From Leptospiraceae bacterium (GTDB lineage Bacteria; Spirochaetota; Leptospiria; Leptospirales; Leptospiraceae): a stretch of DNA of 64,000 nucleotides. This document shows positions 17,911 to 27,002 of the stretch, piece after piece. Numbering within the stretch: position 1 is the first letter of the stretch; the number at the start of each line of letters is the position of its first letter. The stretch covers positions 62,001-126,000 of the forward strand of contig JACKPB010000005.1 of NCBI GenBank assembly GCA_024233875.1. The letters are read 5' to 3'. Both the position numbers and the translations under genes were made by a program. The notes beneath the pieces are model-generated. The model did not search any database. It was not told the DNA's origin and was given only the letters and a program-made list of their open reading frames with translations.

Positions 17911-18633
17911 ATGGCACAAGAAAGAGATAAATCCAGTATATTTTTAACAGTTGTTGTAGTTATTCTCCTGGTTGCAATGGGAGTGTATGGTTTTATTTAT
18001 CGGGATAAGGTAAATGATTTCGTTCAGAAATTTACAAAAAAGAATGAAAAGATCGAAAAGCACTCTATCAAGAATTCTCCATCAGATCCCAATTCCAAGA
18101 AAGAATCTTCAGAATCTACAGATCTAGCTAAAAATGAAGATACAAAAAAGTTATCAGAAGAACTCCTCGATGAGAATACGAAAGAAGAAAAAGAGTCTAA
18201 AGATAGTCCTAAAAAAATAGATCCTGTTCTCAATGAATACTACGAAAATGTACCCGGTGACAAAGATAGTTCAGAAAAGAAATCCTATACTGAAGAAAAA
18301 ACAAAATCTTTAAAAAATTCTGAATTCACTAAAAACTTACCCATTCAACCCAAAATCACCAAAAATTCAAAATCCCTAAAGAAGAAAAGATACAAATCCA
18401 AAAGAAAAAAATATCGAACCAAAAAGACCAGGCGTGGAAAGAAAATGTATCGTTCTTCCAGAAGTCGCACATCCTACTTAGCCAAAAGAGTGACACGACT
18501 GGAAAAAGCAATGGGGATTCGTCCGAAGAAAAATGAATCCATCGAATCCAGAGTAAAAAGACTCGAAAAGATTCTCTCTAAGAAAAAGTCCAAAAAATCA
18601 AAAAAAAGAAAACCTAGCCGACGAAGAAAGTAG
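17911..18633 (+). CDS. Single-pass membrane protein with Lys/Arg-rich C-terminus
   Basis: 240 residues, no recognised family. One membrane segment lies at residues ~10-29 (FLTVVVVILLVAMGVYGFIY). A long Glu/Lys/Ser-rich linker follows, then from ~145 an extremely basic region (KKKRYKSKRKKYRTKKTRRGKK) and two short coiled-coil-like repeats, RVTRLEKAMGIRPKK and RVKRLEKILSKKK. By the positive-inside rule the basic tail should be cytoplasmic, where it could contact nucleic acid, ribosomes or acidic lipids. It sits 2 bases before yggS and is likely co-transcribed with it. Confidence 0.65.
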   Translation: MAQERDKSSIFLTVVVVILLVAMGVYGFIYRDKVNDFVQKFTKKNEKIEKHSIKNSPSDPNSKKESSESTDLAKNEDTKKLSEELLDENTKEEKESKDSPKKIDPVLNEYYENVPGDKDSSEKKSYTEEKTKSLKNSEFTKNLPIQPKITKNSKSLKKKRYKSKRKKYRTKKTRRGKKMYRSSRSRTSYLAKRVTRLEKAMGIRPKKNESIESRVKRLEKILSKKKSKKSKKRKPSRRRK

Positions 18634-18635
18634 AG

Positions 18636-19307
18636 ATGAATCCTATCGATAAGATTCTTACAGATTTAAACAAAGAAATCTATCCTGCCAAACTCATAGC
18701 AGTTTCCAAAACTTATCCCATCGAAACAATAAGAGTAGCCTGTCAATCCGGACAGGTACTCTTTGGTGAGAATAGAATTCAGGAAGGGATAGAAAAGTTT
18801 TCCATCCTTAGATCTGAGGGGTTTCCTATAGAATTGCATCACATTGGTCCGGTTCAATCCGGAACGATGAAAAAGCTGTTTAAAAATTTTGACTACACTC
18901 ATGGAGTAGGCTCAGTTTCTGTTTTGGAAAAGTTGAGTAAGGAATCACTGAAACATGAGTCCAAATTAAAGTTTCTCATCCAATTGAATTTAACCTCAGA
19001 AGATTCTAAGAATGGGGTCACCGAAAAAGAGTTTATAGAAGAGCTAAGTACTATCAGGAATCTACAGACAGATACTCTGATTTTTGTCGGACTCATGACT
19101 ATGGGACCCAGCTCGGGAGACCCGATTGAGACAGAAAACGTTTTTAAGAATCTAAAAACAATACGTGATACGTACTTTCCTGAAGGCAATCTTTCGATGG
19201 GGATGTCCGGTGATTACCCTCTTGCGATAATACACGGGGCAAATTTTGTAAGAATAGGATCCAAGATATTCGGTAATAGAGACTACTCTTTAGCCGGGGA
19301 TTCCTGA
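18636..19307 (+). CDS. yggS: YggS-family pyridoxal phosphate homeostasis protein
   Basis: 223-residue PLP-binding single-domain TIM barrel. Visible motifs are KLIAVSKTYP (PLP lysine), LFGENRIQEG, LHHIGPVQSG, FVGLMTMGP and the phosphate-binding MGMSGDYPLAI followed by VRIGSKIFG. The family buffers pyridoxal 5'-phosphate and affects amino-acid and vitamin B6 balance; it has no known enzymatic reaction. Length is normal (about 230). It follows the basic membrane protein by 2 bases and its last 25 bases overlap the convergent gene at 19283. Confidence 0.93.
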   Translation: MNPIDKILTDLNKEIYPAKLIAVSKTYPIETIRVACQSGQVLFGENRIQEGIEKFSILRSEGFPIELHHIGPVQSGTMKKLFKNFDYTHGVGSVSVLEKLSKESLKHESKLKFLIQLNLTSEDSKNGVTEKEFIEELSTIRNLQTDTLIFVGLMTMGPSSGDPIETENVFKNLKTIRDTYFPEGNLSMGMSGDYPLAIIHGANFVRIGSKIFGNRDYSLAGDS

Positions 19308-20707
19308 GTTCTGGGAGGAATTTCTGTAAAGATATCCCGAATTGGCACTCCCAGGAAGGCACTGATCAATTCCTGTTCTCTTAAAGGTACCATGTCCTTC
19401 TCTTCCATCCATCTTTGAATCTTATCAATGTCTATTCTTAATATATTTGAAATATCTAAATTAGTTTTCCCTTGTTTTTCCATCCACTCAATGAGTCGAT
19501 GTGCCCATCTTTCATTTTTTTGGTTCTTAGATTGGAGGAAAGAAAGACCCGCACTATGAATTCTTTCATAAGCTTCTTCGGATAAGAGACCGGAAATAAT
19601 TGCTAGAAACGAGATAAAAAATGGATTTAGAGTTTCAGCAGAAAATCCCTGCTTGGAATCTGAAATCACAAGTTGGCCGGACTTAACTAATACAAATATG
19701 GATATAGCTGTCACCATTCCCAAGAAGGGTCTGAACAAATACCAGCTAACTGTTTTCTTTTGTTTTCCTGTAAAGAACTCTCTTGTAATGAAAATTATAC
19801 TTCCTAGTGCACCCATACAAAGGGTAAGAATCAATGTTAGCAATTGAGATGGCATGATTGCCAGAAAACTGAATTTCATAACCCTGAGGTAAGTCAATTC
19901 CCCCAGTAGGTCGGTGACCTCATCAGAAAGATTTCCCATTTCAGCTGAAGTCTTTTGAAATTCTGTATAGATTTGATTGGTTTCCTCCAACCTTGTATTC
20001 AAATCTTTTTTCAATTTATCTGCCCGATTGAAAATTTCAGATTCATACGCATTGAATTCCAAAATTGCAGTGTTTAGATTCCCAAGGCTTTTGTATGTCT
20101 TAGATTTTGTGTTCTCCGTATTGAAATCATTGTTTAGGGAATCTGAATAATCCTGAATTTTCTTAAGAAGAATAGAAACCTTATTGATAAGCTCTCTGGA
20201 TTGAATATCTTTTTCCTGGGGGTTCGTATTAGAATTGCTTAAAAGACCCTGCGTATCACCATTAAACTCAGTTTTTGAAGATTTTAAAAACAATTCGATT
20301 TCATTTAACTCTTTAGACAAACCTAATAATTCTTTTTGGAGATCACCGGATGAAGTTTTAACTTTTTCAAATCTGACTTCCCTTTCTTTTATGGGTTCAA
20401 TTAGGGTCTTGTTTAAAATGTCATCAATTTGTGAATATATTTGAAGAAAGTTTTCGACTATTTTTTCTCTCTGTTGTTTGTTAGCGTAATTTTTATCTGT
20501 TAATTCAAGCAATTTGTATACAGAGTAATTTTTTGTTTCCCCCAGATCCGGTAGTGAGTAGATCCTCTGTTGAAATTGTATGGAAGATAGAGTTCCGAGA
20601 ACCAGCCAGGTGATTGATATGTAGAGAAAGATCAACCAGCTGAGTATGAAAAATGAATTTACATCTTTCAATAATTTATTTCCGATTATTTTAAGTTTAG
20701 ATTTCAT
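19283..20707 (-). CDS. Coiled-coil membrane protein with C-terminal XRE-like helix-turn-helix
   Basis: 474 residues, family not recognised. A membrane segment at ~18-40 is followed by a ~240-residue coiled-coil region, probably extracytoplasmic. Three more hydrophobic segments follow at ~285-390 (FLAIMPSQLLTLILTLCMG, FLGMVTAISIFVLV, FFISFLAIISGLL). The final ~70 residues look like a cro/cI-type helix-turn-helix: NLDISNILRIDIDKIQRWM and ELISAFLGVPIRDIF. A DNA-binding tail on a membrane sensor would be ToxR-like in principle, but the domain could instead bind protein. It starts 7 bases after the stop of the small Cys-rich gene and ends inside yggS. Confidence 0.7.
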   Translation of the reverse strand: MKSKLKIIGNKLLKDVNSFFILSWLIFLYISITWLVLGTLSSIQFQQRIYSLPDLGETKNYSVYKLLELTDKNYANKQQREKIVENFLQIYSQIDDILNKTLIEPIKEREVRFEKVKTSSGDLQKELLGLSKELNEIELFLKSSKTEFNGDTQGLLSNSNTNPQEKDIQSRELINKVSILLKKIQDYSDSLNNDFNTENTKSKTYKSLGNLNTAILEFNAYESEIFNRADKLKKDLNTRLEETNQIYTEFQKTSAEMGNLSDEVTDLLGELTYLRVMKFSFLAIMPSQLLTLILTLCMGALGSIIFITREFFTGKQKKTVSWYLFRPFLGMVTAISIFVLVKSGQLVISDSKQGFSAETLNPFFISFLAIISGLLSEEAYERIHSAGLSFLQSKNQKNERWAHRLIEWMEKQGKTNLDISNILRIDIDKIQRWMEEKDMVPLREQELISAFLGVPIRDIFTEIPPRTQESPAKE

Positions 20708-20714
20708 AATAAAT

Positions 20715-20990
20715 TTACTCTATAGCCACTCTGTCTTTTTCTTTTCCTTTTTGATCAAAGCATCGGGTATTGGAATTTTTGGTACAATAGTTTGATGTCC
20801 CTACAATCCTACCGCATAGATTACCAAATTTTTTTTTGCAGATTTCCTGAGCTTTTTTTCTTTGATGCTTACTATTCCCATCAACACAAACCCGGATAGT
20901 ATCTGTATTACTAAACTGAAAACACTTTGCTTCCAATTCTATCATTAGGCTGAAACTAAAAAGAATCGAAACAATAATTTTGATTTTCAC
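20715..20990 (-). CDS. Small secreted cysteine-rich protein
   Basis: 91 residues with a signal peptide ending near LEA. The mature ~70 residues hold six cysteines (KCFQ, RVCVD, EICKK, NLCGR, NYCTK, RCFDQ), probably paired in an oxidising compartment, and are rich in Lys/Arg. The start is GTG behind GGAGGG, which is convincing. It lies 7 bases upstream of the membrane helix-turn-helix gene and probably shares its operon. Function unknown; a small extracytoplasmic ligand or enzyme-inhibitor-like fold is possible but unsupported. Confidence 0.65.
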   Translation of the reverse strand: MKIKIIVSILFSFSLMIELEAKCFQFSNTDTIRVCVDGNSKHQRKKAQEICKKKFGNLCGRIVGTSNYCTKNSNTRCFDQKGKEKDRVAIE

Positions 20991-21219
20991 ATTACCCTCC
21001 GGAAATCCTCAAATTTTTTATAAATTTATAATTGTCTTTCATCAGATCTGATCTACTAAATTCTTATTCCTATTTTTTTTAAGTATCCAAAACTCTGGCA
21101 ATCTGATTTTCAAAGTTCTTCGTTTCCATCTCCCGACTTTTTTCATCCATGAAAATTAACTTCACAAAGACCGGAAACTGTTTTACATAAAAAGATTTAG
21201 ATAGGAATATCTTGACTGA

Positions 21220-22647
21220 CTAAAGAATGTATCTTGATAAATCTCTATCAGAAACTATATCCTCCAATCTTGATTTTACAAAATTTGCATCTATATTGAA
21301 TATTTTTTCTTCTGATTTTAGATCCGGAGCATTAAAACTTATTTCTTCTAAGACTTTCTCCAGAATTGTATTCAATCTCCTGGCTCCGATATTCTGACCT
21401 TTTTCATTTACATCAAAAGCGATTTTTGCAATTTCTTCCAAACCATCTTCTGAAAATTCCAACTGGCAACCTTCCACTCCCAGCAATGCCTGGTATTGCT
21501 TCATAAGACTGGATCGGGGAGCGGTTAGGATTTTTTTGAAATCATCCATATTTAATTTTTCCAATTCTACACGGATCGGAAACCTTCCCTGAAGTTCGGG
21601 AATTAAGTCAGACGGTTTGGAAATGTGAAAGGCGCCGGCAGCTATGAAAAGTATGTGATCGGTCTTTACAGATCCGATTTTAGTGTTGATTGTTGCCCCT
21701 TCCACTATAGGGAGCAAATCTCTCTGAACTCCTTCCCGTGATACATCAGCCCCACTTCGATTCTCTCTTCCCGCTACTTTATCTATTTCATCAATGAAGA
21801 CAATTCCTAGCTCTTCCACCCTACGGACTGCTTCAATATTTACCTTTTCGGGATCTAAGAGTTTTTCTGCTTCCTGTTCGGAAAGAACTTTAAGTGCTTC
21901 TGAAATTGGAAGTTTTCTTTTTTTGTTTTTTTTGTTCATCAAATCTCCGAGCATATTTTGGAGTTGTTGATCCATATCTTCCATATTTGAGCCACCCATA
22001 ACCTGAAACATGGGAAAACCGGGACTGGCCGGAGTGGTTTCGATTTCAATTTCCTGACCATCTATTTTACCACTTTTAAGCTTTCTTCTCATCATTTCAC
22101 GGGTGGCGAGATAACTTTCTCTTCTTTCCTCTTCTTCTTTATAATTTTCACTAAAGCCATACGATCCCTGGTTGGGTGTTGTTTCCGGAATTAAAATATC
22201 GAGAACAAGTTCTTCTGCTTTTCTGGCAGCTTCATCCTTAACCTTCTGTCTGAATTCGGATTTGACAATATTCAAAGATACCATTGCTAAATCCCGAATC
22301 ATTGACTCTACATCACGTCCAACGTAACCAATTTCTGTATATTTAGTAGCTTCAACTTTTATAAAAGGAGCATGGGTCAATTTGGCCAACCTTCTGGCAA
22401 TTTCCGTCTTTCCAACTCCTGTAGGTCCTATCATAATTATATTCTTGGGATAAATTTCATCCCTGAGTGACGGGTCGAGTTTTCTTCGTCTCATTCGATT
22501 ACGTAAAGCAACAGCAACAGCTCTCTTCGCATTTTTTTGACCTATGATATATGCATCCAGTTCTTCAACTATCTGTCTGGGTGTGAGGTCTTCTTCGACT
22601 ATTTGAGTTTCCTGTACCTGTAATTCATTTTCGCTCATGTTCATCAT
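21220..22647 (-). CDS. hslU: ATP-dependent protease ATPase subunit HslU
   Basis: 475-residue AAA+ unfoldase of the HslUV (ClpYQ) protease, feeding substrates to HslV. It shows the N-terminal LTPRQIVEELDAYIIGQKNAKRAV, Walker A GPTGVGKTEIARRLA, the pore GYVGRDVES, Walker B IVFIDEIDKVA, sensor segment LLPIVEGATI and a C-terminal SDRDLSRYIL like other HslU. The intermediate domain is of normal size and contains an acidic/Met-rich insert around MGGSNMEDMDQQLQNMLGD. The start overlaps the hslV stop as ATGA; an in-frame ATG at 22638 is an alternative. Order xerC-hslV-hslU is as in many bacteria (codV-clpQ-clpY). Confidence 0.96.
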   Translation of the reverse strand: MMNMSENELQVQETQIVEEDLTPRQIVEELDAYIIGQKNAKRAVAVALRNRMRRRKLDPSLRDEIYPKNIIMIGPTGVGKTEIARRLAKLTHAPFIKVEATKYTEIGYVGRDVESMIRDLAMVSLNIVKSEFRQKVKDEAARKAEELVLDILIPETTPNQGSYGFSENYKEEEERRESYLATREMMRRKLKSGKIDGQEIEIETTPASPGFPMFQVMGGSNMEDMDQQLQNMLGDLMNKKNKKRKLPISEALKVLSEQEAEKLLDPEKVNIEAVRRVEELGIVFIDEIDKVAGRENRSGADVSREGVQRDLLPIVEGATINTKIGSVKTDHILFIAAGAFHISKPSDLIPELQGRFPIRVELEKLNMDDFKKILTAPRSSLMKQYQALLGVEGCQLEFSEDGLEEIAKIAFDVNEKGQNIGARRLNTILEKVLEEISFNAPDLKSEEKIFNIDANFVKSRLEDIVSDRDLSRYIL

Positions 22648-23186
22648 ATCTCTTCAATGGTAATATTGTGATTTGTATAGATGCAAATGTCCGCTGTAAT
22701 TTTCATAGATCTCTCTACAATTTCTCTGGGACTCATTTCTGTATTTTGTATGAGAGCTCTAGCGGCAGAAAGGGCATAATTCCCCCCCGAACCGATTGCT
22801 ATGATCCCATCATCGGGAGAAATGACATCCCCTGTACCGGACACAAGATAGGATTCTTCCTTATCGGCAACTATGAGGAGGGCTTCCAACTTTCTAAGCA
22901 TTCTATCCGTTCTCCATTCTCTGGCAAGCTCCACGACACTTCTATCCAATCGTCCACTGGATTCATTTACTTTTTTTTCAAACAATTCAAATAAGGTAAA
23001 GGCATCAGCCGCTGACCCCGCAAATCCGCTAAGAATCTTTCCCTCATACATTGTTCTTACTTTTCTTGCAGAGTGCTTCATAACAGTCTGCCCCATAGAA
23101 ACCTGACCATCTCCGGCCATAGCTACTTTACCGTTTCTTCGAACACAGAGAATTGTGGTTGATCTAAATAATTTTTCTTTACTCAT
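22644..23186 (-). CDS. hslV: ATP-dependent protease peptidase subunit HslV
   Basis: 180-residue Ntn-hydrolase peptidase that pairs with HslU. The catalytic threonine is in STTILCVRRNGKVAMAGDGQ. A propeptide of about nine residues (MSKEKLFRS) precedes it, longer than the single Met of the E. coli protein and similar to the Bacillus-type extended form. GFAGSAADAFTLFELFE and GSGGNYALSAARAL are family signatures. It overlaps xerC by 8 bases and hslU by 4, so all three are coupled. Confidence 0.96.
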   Translation of the reverse strand: MSKEKLFRSTTILCVRRNGKVAMAGDGQVSMGQTVMKHSARKVRTMYEGKILSGFAGSAADAFTLFELFEKKVNESSGRLDRSVVELAREWRTDRMLRKLEALLIVADKEESYLVSGTGDVISPDDGIIAIGSGGNYALSAARALIQNTEMSPREIVERSMKITADICIYTNHNITIEEI

Positions 23187-24135
23187 CCTTTTTCAATTTG
23201 GCATGTGGATGTGATTTTCTGTAAACATCTTTTAATTTTTCTTTGGAAACACTGAGATAAATCTGAGTTGTACTGAGAGAGGAATGTCCCAGCATTTCCT
23301 GAACGTGCCGGATATCAGCTCCGGCATCCAGTAAATCCGTGGCAAATGAATGCCGGAACCTATGAGGAGAAAGGGATTTTTCTATCCCTAATTTTTTTCG
23401 ATATTCATTCAAAATGTACCGAACCCCTCTATCAGTGAGAGGTTCATTTCTGGAGTTGAGAAAAACTATTCCTTTCCGAAATTCCGGGAGTATATTGGTA
23501 AAATAATCCTGAAGGGATTCCCTGGCTATCTTTCCGAGGTAAACATATCTCTCTTTTCTCCGTTTTCCCAAAACCTTCAATTGGGTCCAATCTGAAGAGA
23601 AATCATCCCAACGTATCTGAATGAGTTCCGAAACTCTGACTCCCGTAGAGTAAAGAACTTCAAAAATGGCCTTATCCCGAATCCTAGTACGGTATTCCTC
23701 GAGTTCTATAGGCTCTAAGATTCGGGTCATTTCATTAGGAGAGATATTTTTTGGGAGTAATTTTCTGACTTTTGGAAAATGAAGCTCAAGAAATGGATTT
23801 TTTTGAATTTTTTCTTCCCGGAAAAGAAATTTCATAAAAGTTCTGAAGGTAGAAAGCTTACGTCTCTGAGTTTTTTTTTCATACTTTTGCTTTTCATTCA
23901 TAGAAGCAAAATAGGATCGAATCGAACCCGAATCCAAATTCAATGGATCCAAGCTCATTTTTTGTAAATATTCGAAGAAATAGTATAGATCTGTAAAATA
24001 ATTGAGTATAGTATGGGGAGAGTAATTTTTTTCAATCAATAGATAGGTATGAAAATCGGAGAGCAATTGATTCCACTCATCAGGAAGTTCCAAATTATGA
24101 CTTTCTGATTTAAATATCGTTTGAAAAATATTCAT
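23179..24135 (-). CDS. xerC: Tyrosine recombinase XerC
   Basis: About 318 residues. Site-specific tyrosine recombinase that resolves chromosome dimers at dif sites, normally with XerD. An N-terminal SAM-like core-binding domain (YLLIEKNYSPHTILNYFTDL) precedes the catalytic domain with the RKHRHY set: Arg in YSTGVRVSEL, Lys in KVLGKRRKERYV, HRFRHSFAT, GHSSLSTTQIY with the nucleophilic Tyr. The ATG at 24135 is used; an in-frame TTG nine bases upstream is possible. Its position ahead of hslVU supports a housekeeping XerC rather than a mobile-element integrase. Confidence 0.92.
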   Translation of the reverse strand: MNIFQTIFKSESHNLELPDEWNQLLSDFHTYLLIEKNYSPHTILNYFTDLYYFFEYLQKMSLDPLNLDSGSIRSYFASMNEKQKYEKKTQRRKLSTFRTFMKFLFREEKIQKNPFLELHFPKVRKLLPKNISPNEMTRILEPIELEEYRTRIRDKAIFEVLYSTGVRVSELIQIRWDDFSSDWTQLKVLGKRRKERYVYLGKIARESLQDYFTNILPEFRKGIVFLNSRNEPLTDRGVRYILNEYRKKLGIEKSLSPHRFRHSFATDLLDAGADIRHVQEMLGHSSLSTTQIYLSVSKEKLKDVYRKSHPHAKLKKDE

Positions 24136-24253
24136 TCTCTTCAAGAATCGGATGAAAGATTTCTCAATCCGAGTTGAACCCGGTATTTTTTATAAAAAAC
24201 TCTCTGGTTTATGATATTTTGAAATCTAACATGCAAAGGGCGCAAACTTCCAT

Positions 24254-26449
24254 TTGAAACAAAATCAAATTTTAGCAAACCTCAATTCACCCCAACAGGA
24301 AGCGGTAACAACGACCGAAGGACCTCTTCTACTTCTGGCAGGAGCAGGCTCCGGAAAAACTAGAGTCATCACTCATAGGATAGCTTATCTAATAGTGGAG
24401 AAAAGTATCTTTCCTTATCGAATTTGTGCCCTGACATTCACAAACAAAGCGGCGGCAGAAATGAAATCCAGAGTGATCGACCTCCTCCCCAACTCCGGAC
24501 ATCTGGTTATGATTAAGACCTTTCATTCACTCTGTCTCTACATCCTCAGAAGACATACAGACAAATTGGGTTTTGATTCTGCATTCACTGTTTATGATAG
24601 TTCCCTTTCTGAATCTCTACTCAAAGAAATTATCAAAGATTTGACTTTAGATACCAAGGCTTTCAAACCCTCCAAGATCAATGCAATCATTCAGGGTGCA
24701 AAAGATAGGATGGTGGGTCCGAAAGAATTTTCTGAGGAAAACAATCAGGATCCTTTTTACAAGTCAATCTCCAAAATTTATGAAATCTATGAAAATAGAA
24801 AACGATCCCGAAATGCTTTGGATTTTGGTGATTTAATTCTGAAAACTGTGAAACTTTTTGAAGATTTTCCGGAAGTAAGGGATGGATACAATCAACTCTG
24901 GACCTATGTAATGATTGATGAGTACCAGGACACCAACCGCTCTCAATATCTTCTCACTCTTCTTTTGTCAGGAAAAAGCAAAAATATCTGTGTTGTGGGA
25001 GATGATGACCAATCCATTTACTCATGGCGGGGTGCTGATATTCGGAATATTCTGGATTTCGAAAAAGATTTTCCCGGAACCAAAATCATAAAACTCGAAG
25101 AAAATTATAGATCCACAGGTTCCATCATCCGGGCAGCGGGAGATCTAATTCTAAACAATCTGGAGAGGAAAAACAAAAAAATATTTACCAACAATCCAAT
25201 CGGAGAACCCATCACATTGCGGGAATATCCATCAGAATCCGATGAAGCTTTTTCAATTCGAACACAAATCGAAGAGTTTTACAAATCACAGAAATCATAC
25301 AATGGAATCGCAGTTTTCTACAGAACCAATGCCCAATCCAGATTTTTTGAAGAAGAACTGAGGAAGAAAAACATTCCTTACAAAATCTACGGAGGATTTC
25401 GATTCTTTGATCGACTGGAAATCAAGGATATGATTGCCTATCTCACCCTCCTCATCAATCCAAATGATTCAGGATCTCTCAGTCGTATCATTAATTTCCC
25501 GGCAAGAGGGATAGGTGAAACTACTATCGAAAAAATTCGAAGCTTCTCACTGAGTAAAAATATTTCTATGTATGATGCCCTGTCCACTCGCGATCTCGAA
25601 CTGAGAAAGTCCGTCCGTTCCGCTCTGGATAGTTTCTTAGAATCTATGCAGTATCTAAAATCACGTCTGCTGAATGGAGACAGACCCTCACTCGTAGCCA
25701 GAGAAATGCTGGAAACAATGGGAATTGAAGCCCATTACAAAAATGAAAATGATCTGGAATCCATAGACAGACTGGAGAACATCCAACAGCTGATCGAATC
25801 CATTCAGGAATATGAAGAACAGACAGAAAGCCCCACACTGGATGATTATTTAAACAATGTTTGCCTTCTAACTTCAGAGGAAAATTCAGCTGATTTAACA
25901 GATTTTGTAACACTCATGACTGTTCACAACAGCAAGGGCTTGGAATTTCCCATCGTTTTTCTTTCCGGAATGGAAGATGGTACTTTTCCTCATTTCATGA
26001 GCATCGAAGAACCGGGAGGTATTGAAGAAGAAAGACGTCTTTGTTATGTCGCCATAACCCGTGCAAAACAAAAGCTTTTCATTTCTTATTGCAAATACAC
26101 CAGAAAGTACGGAGAGATTCAATCCAGAGAACCCAGCCGTTTTCTTTCTGAATTGCCAGAACAAGTTTTGGAATGGAAACGTACCGGTGAAAACTTTAGA
26201 TCTCCTGCTGTTTCTCCCAGAGCGGACAGATCATTTCCTCAACTTTCCAAAGAGAAATCTTCCGCATCTAAGGAAATCAACACGAAAGGTGAATTCCAAA
26301 AAGGAAAGAAAGTGAGACACAAAGAATACGGAATCGGAACAATTTTGGATATTTCCGGAAGTGGAGACAATAGAAAAGCCAAAATTCAATTCGGTTTCAC
26401 CCATAAGAACTTTTTGTTGGCATACACTCCTCTAGAAATCATAAACTAA
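24254..26449 (+). CDS. UvrD/PcrA-type superfamily 1 DNA helicase
   Basis: 731-residue 3'-5' DNA helicase for repair and fork maintenance. All SF1A motifs are visible: Q motif LNSPQQEAV, motif I LLLAGAGSGKTRVITHR, Ia ALTFTNKAAAEMK, II VMIDEYQDTNRSQY, III VVGDDDQSIYSWRGAD, IV LEENYRSTGSII, V VTLMTVHNSKGLEFPIVFLSG and VI RRLCYVAITRAK. The C-terminal VRHKEYGIGTILDISG is the Tudor-like RNA-polymerase-binding domain of PcrA/UvrD, so Rep is less likely. It starts at TTG 24254, with AAGGG about 13 bases upstream. It is divergent from xerC. Confidence 0.94.
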   Translation: MKQNQILANLNSPQQEAVTTTEGPLLLLAGAGSGKTRVITHRIAYLIVEKSIFPYRICALTFTNKAAAEMKSRVIDLLPNSGHLVMIKTFHSLCLYILRRHTDKLGFDSAFTVYDSSLSESLLKEIIKDLTLDTKAFKPSKINAIIQGAKDRMVGPKEFSEENNQDPFYKSISKIYEIYENRKRSRNALDFGDLILKTVKLFEDFPEVRDGYNQLWTYVMIDEYQDTNRSQYLLTLLLSGKSKNICVVGDDDQSIYSWRGADIRNILDFEKDFPGTKIIKLEENYRSTGSIIRAAGDLILNNLERKNKKIFTNNPIGEPITLREYPSESDEAFSIRTQIEEFYKSQKSYNGIAVFYRTNAQSRFFEEELRKKNIPYKIYGGFRFFDRLEIKDMIAYLTLLINPNDSGSLSRIINFPARGIGETTIEKIRSFSLSKNISMYDALSTRDLELRKSVRSALDSFLESMQYLKSRLLNGDRPSLVAREMLETMGIEAHYKNENDLESIDRLENIQQLIESIQEYEEQTESPTLDDYLNNVCLLTSEENSADLTDFVTLMTVHNSKGLEFPIVFLSGMEDGTFPHFMSIEEPGGIEEERRLCYVAITRAKQKLFISYCKYTRKYGEIQSREPSRFLSELPEQVLEWKRTGENFRSPAVSPRADRSFPQLSKEKSSASKEINTKGEFQKGKKVRHKEYGIGTILDISGSGDNRKAKIQFGFTHKNFLLAYTPLEIIN

Positions 26450-26534
26450 AATAGGAAAAGAAAAATAAATATTTGATTTTATAACTGTCTGCCGATACTT
26501 GTATTATAAAAAAATTCCAAAAGGTTACTTCTTT

Positions 26535-26999
26535 ATGAAAAGAATCTCATCTCTAGCCTTAGTATTAGGTATTATTTCCCTACAGGGAGTGAGTGCTGAA
26601 AGAATCATGGGCACTCCCGGTGTTATCTCCGAATTCACACAGGTGGAAGAGCTTGTAAAAAACAAAAAAATTACAAAAGAATATCGCAAAAAAACATTAG
26701 AGCAAAACCTTTTGAATGCGGTTAAGTTTACATTCTTAAAAAAATATCCTGACTATCAGGAAAAAGTTAAAGAATTGAATCCAGAGTCCATTTCTTTTGA
26801 ACAACAAAAAGGTACTTACAACTACTACCTCAAATTCAAAGATTACTTTTTGTACTACAATTTCGCTCTTGATCCGGAAATCTACGTTCAACTTCCGGTC
26901 GATGAAAAGTTTTACATAAAAAATCAGGAATTAGCTTCAGCCGGTGATTCCTCGTCCAGTGCTCCTTCCAGCCCAAAACCGGAAGCAGAAAACAAATAA
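26535..26999 (+). CDS. Secreted hypothetical protein
   Basis: 154 residues from the ATG at 26535, which follows AAAGG; a longer frame from 26499 has no ribosome site. A signal peptide (SSLALVLGIISLQGVSA) precedes a Lys/Tyr-rich mature domain with QKGTYNYYLKFKDYFLYYNF, and a low-complexity Ser/Pro tail. No family recognised. It is probably periplasmic or surface-exposed. It ends 3 bases before cysQ. Confidence 0.65.
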   Translation: MKRISSLALVLGIISLQGVSAERIMGTPGVISEFTQVEELVKNKKITKEYRKKTLEQNLLNAVKFTFLKKYPDYQEKVKELNPESISFEQQKGTYNYYLKFKDYFLYYNFALDPEIYVQLPVDEKFYIKNQELASAGDSSSSAPSSPKPEAENK

Positions 27000-27002
27000 T
27001 TT

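Noticed and set aside
26491..26500. GCCGATAC resembling a sigma-28 -10 element before the secreted protein at 26535
   Set aside because: No TAAA-type -35 element lies at the required distance upstream, and the downstream protein has no flagellar features.
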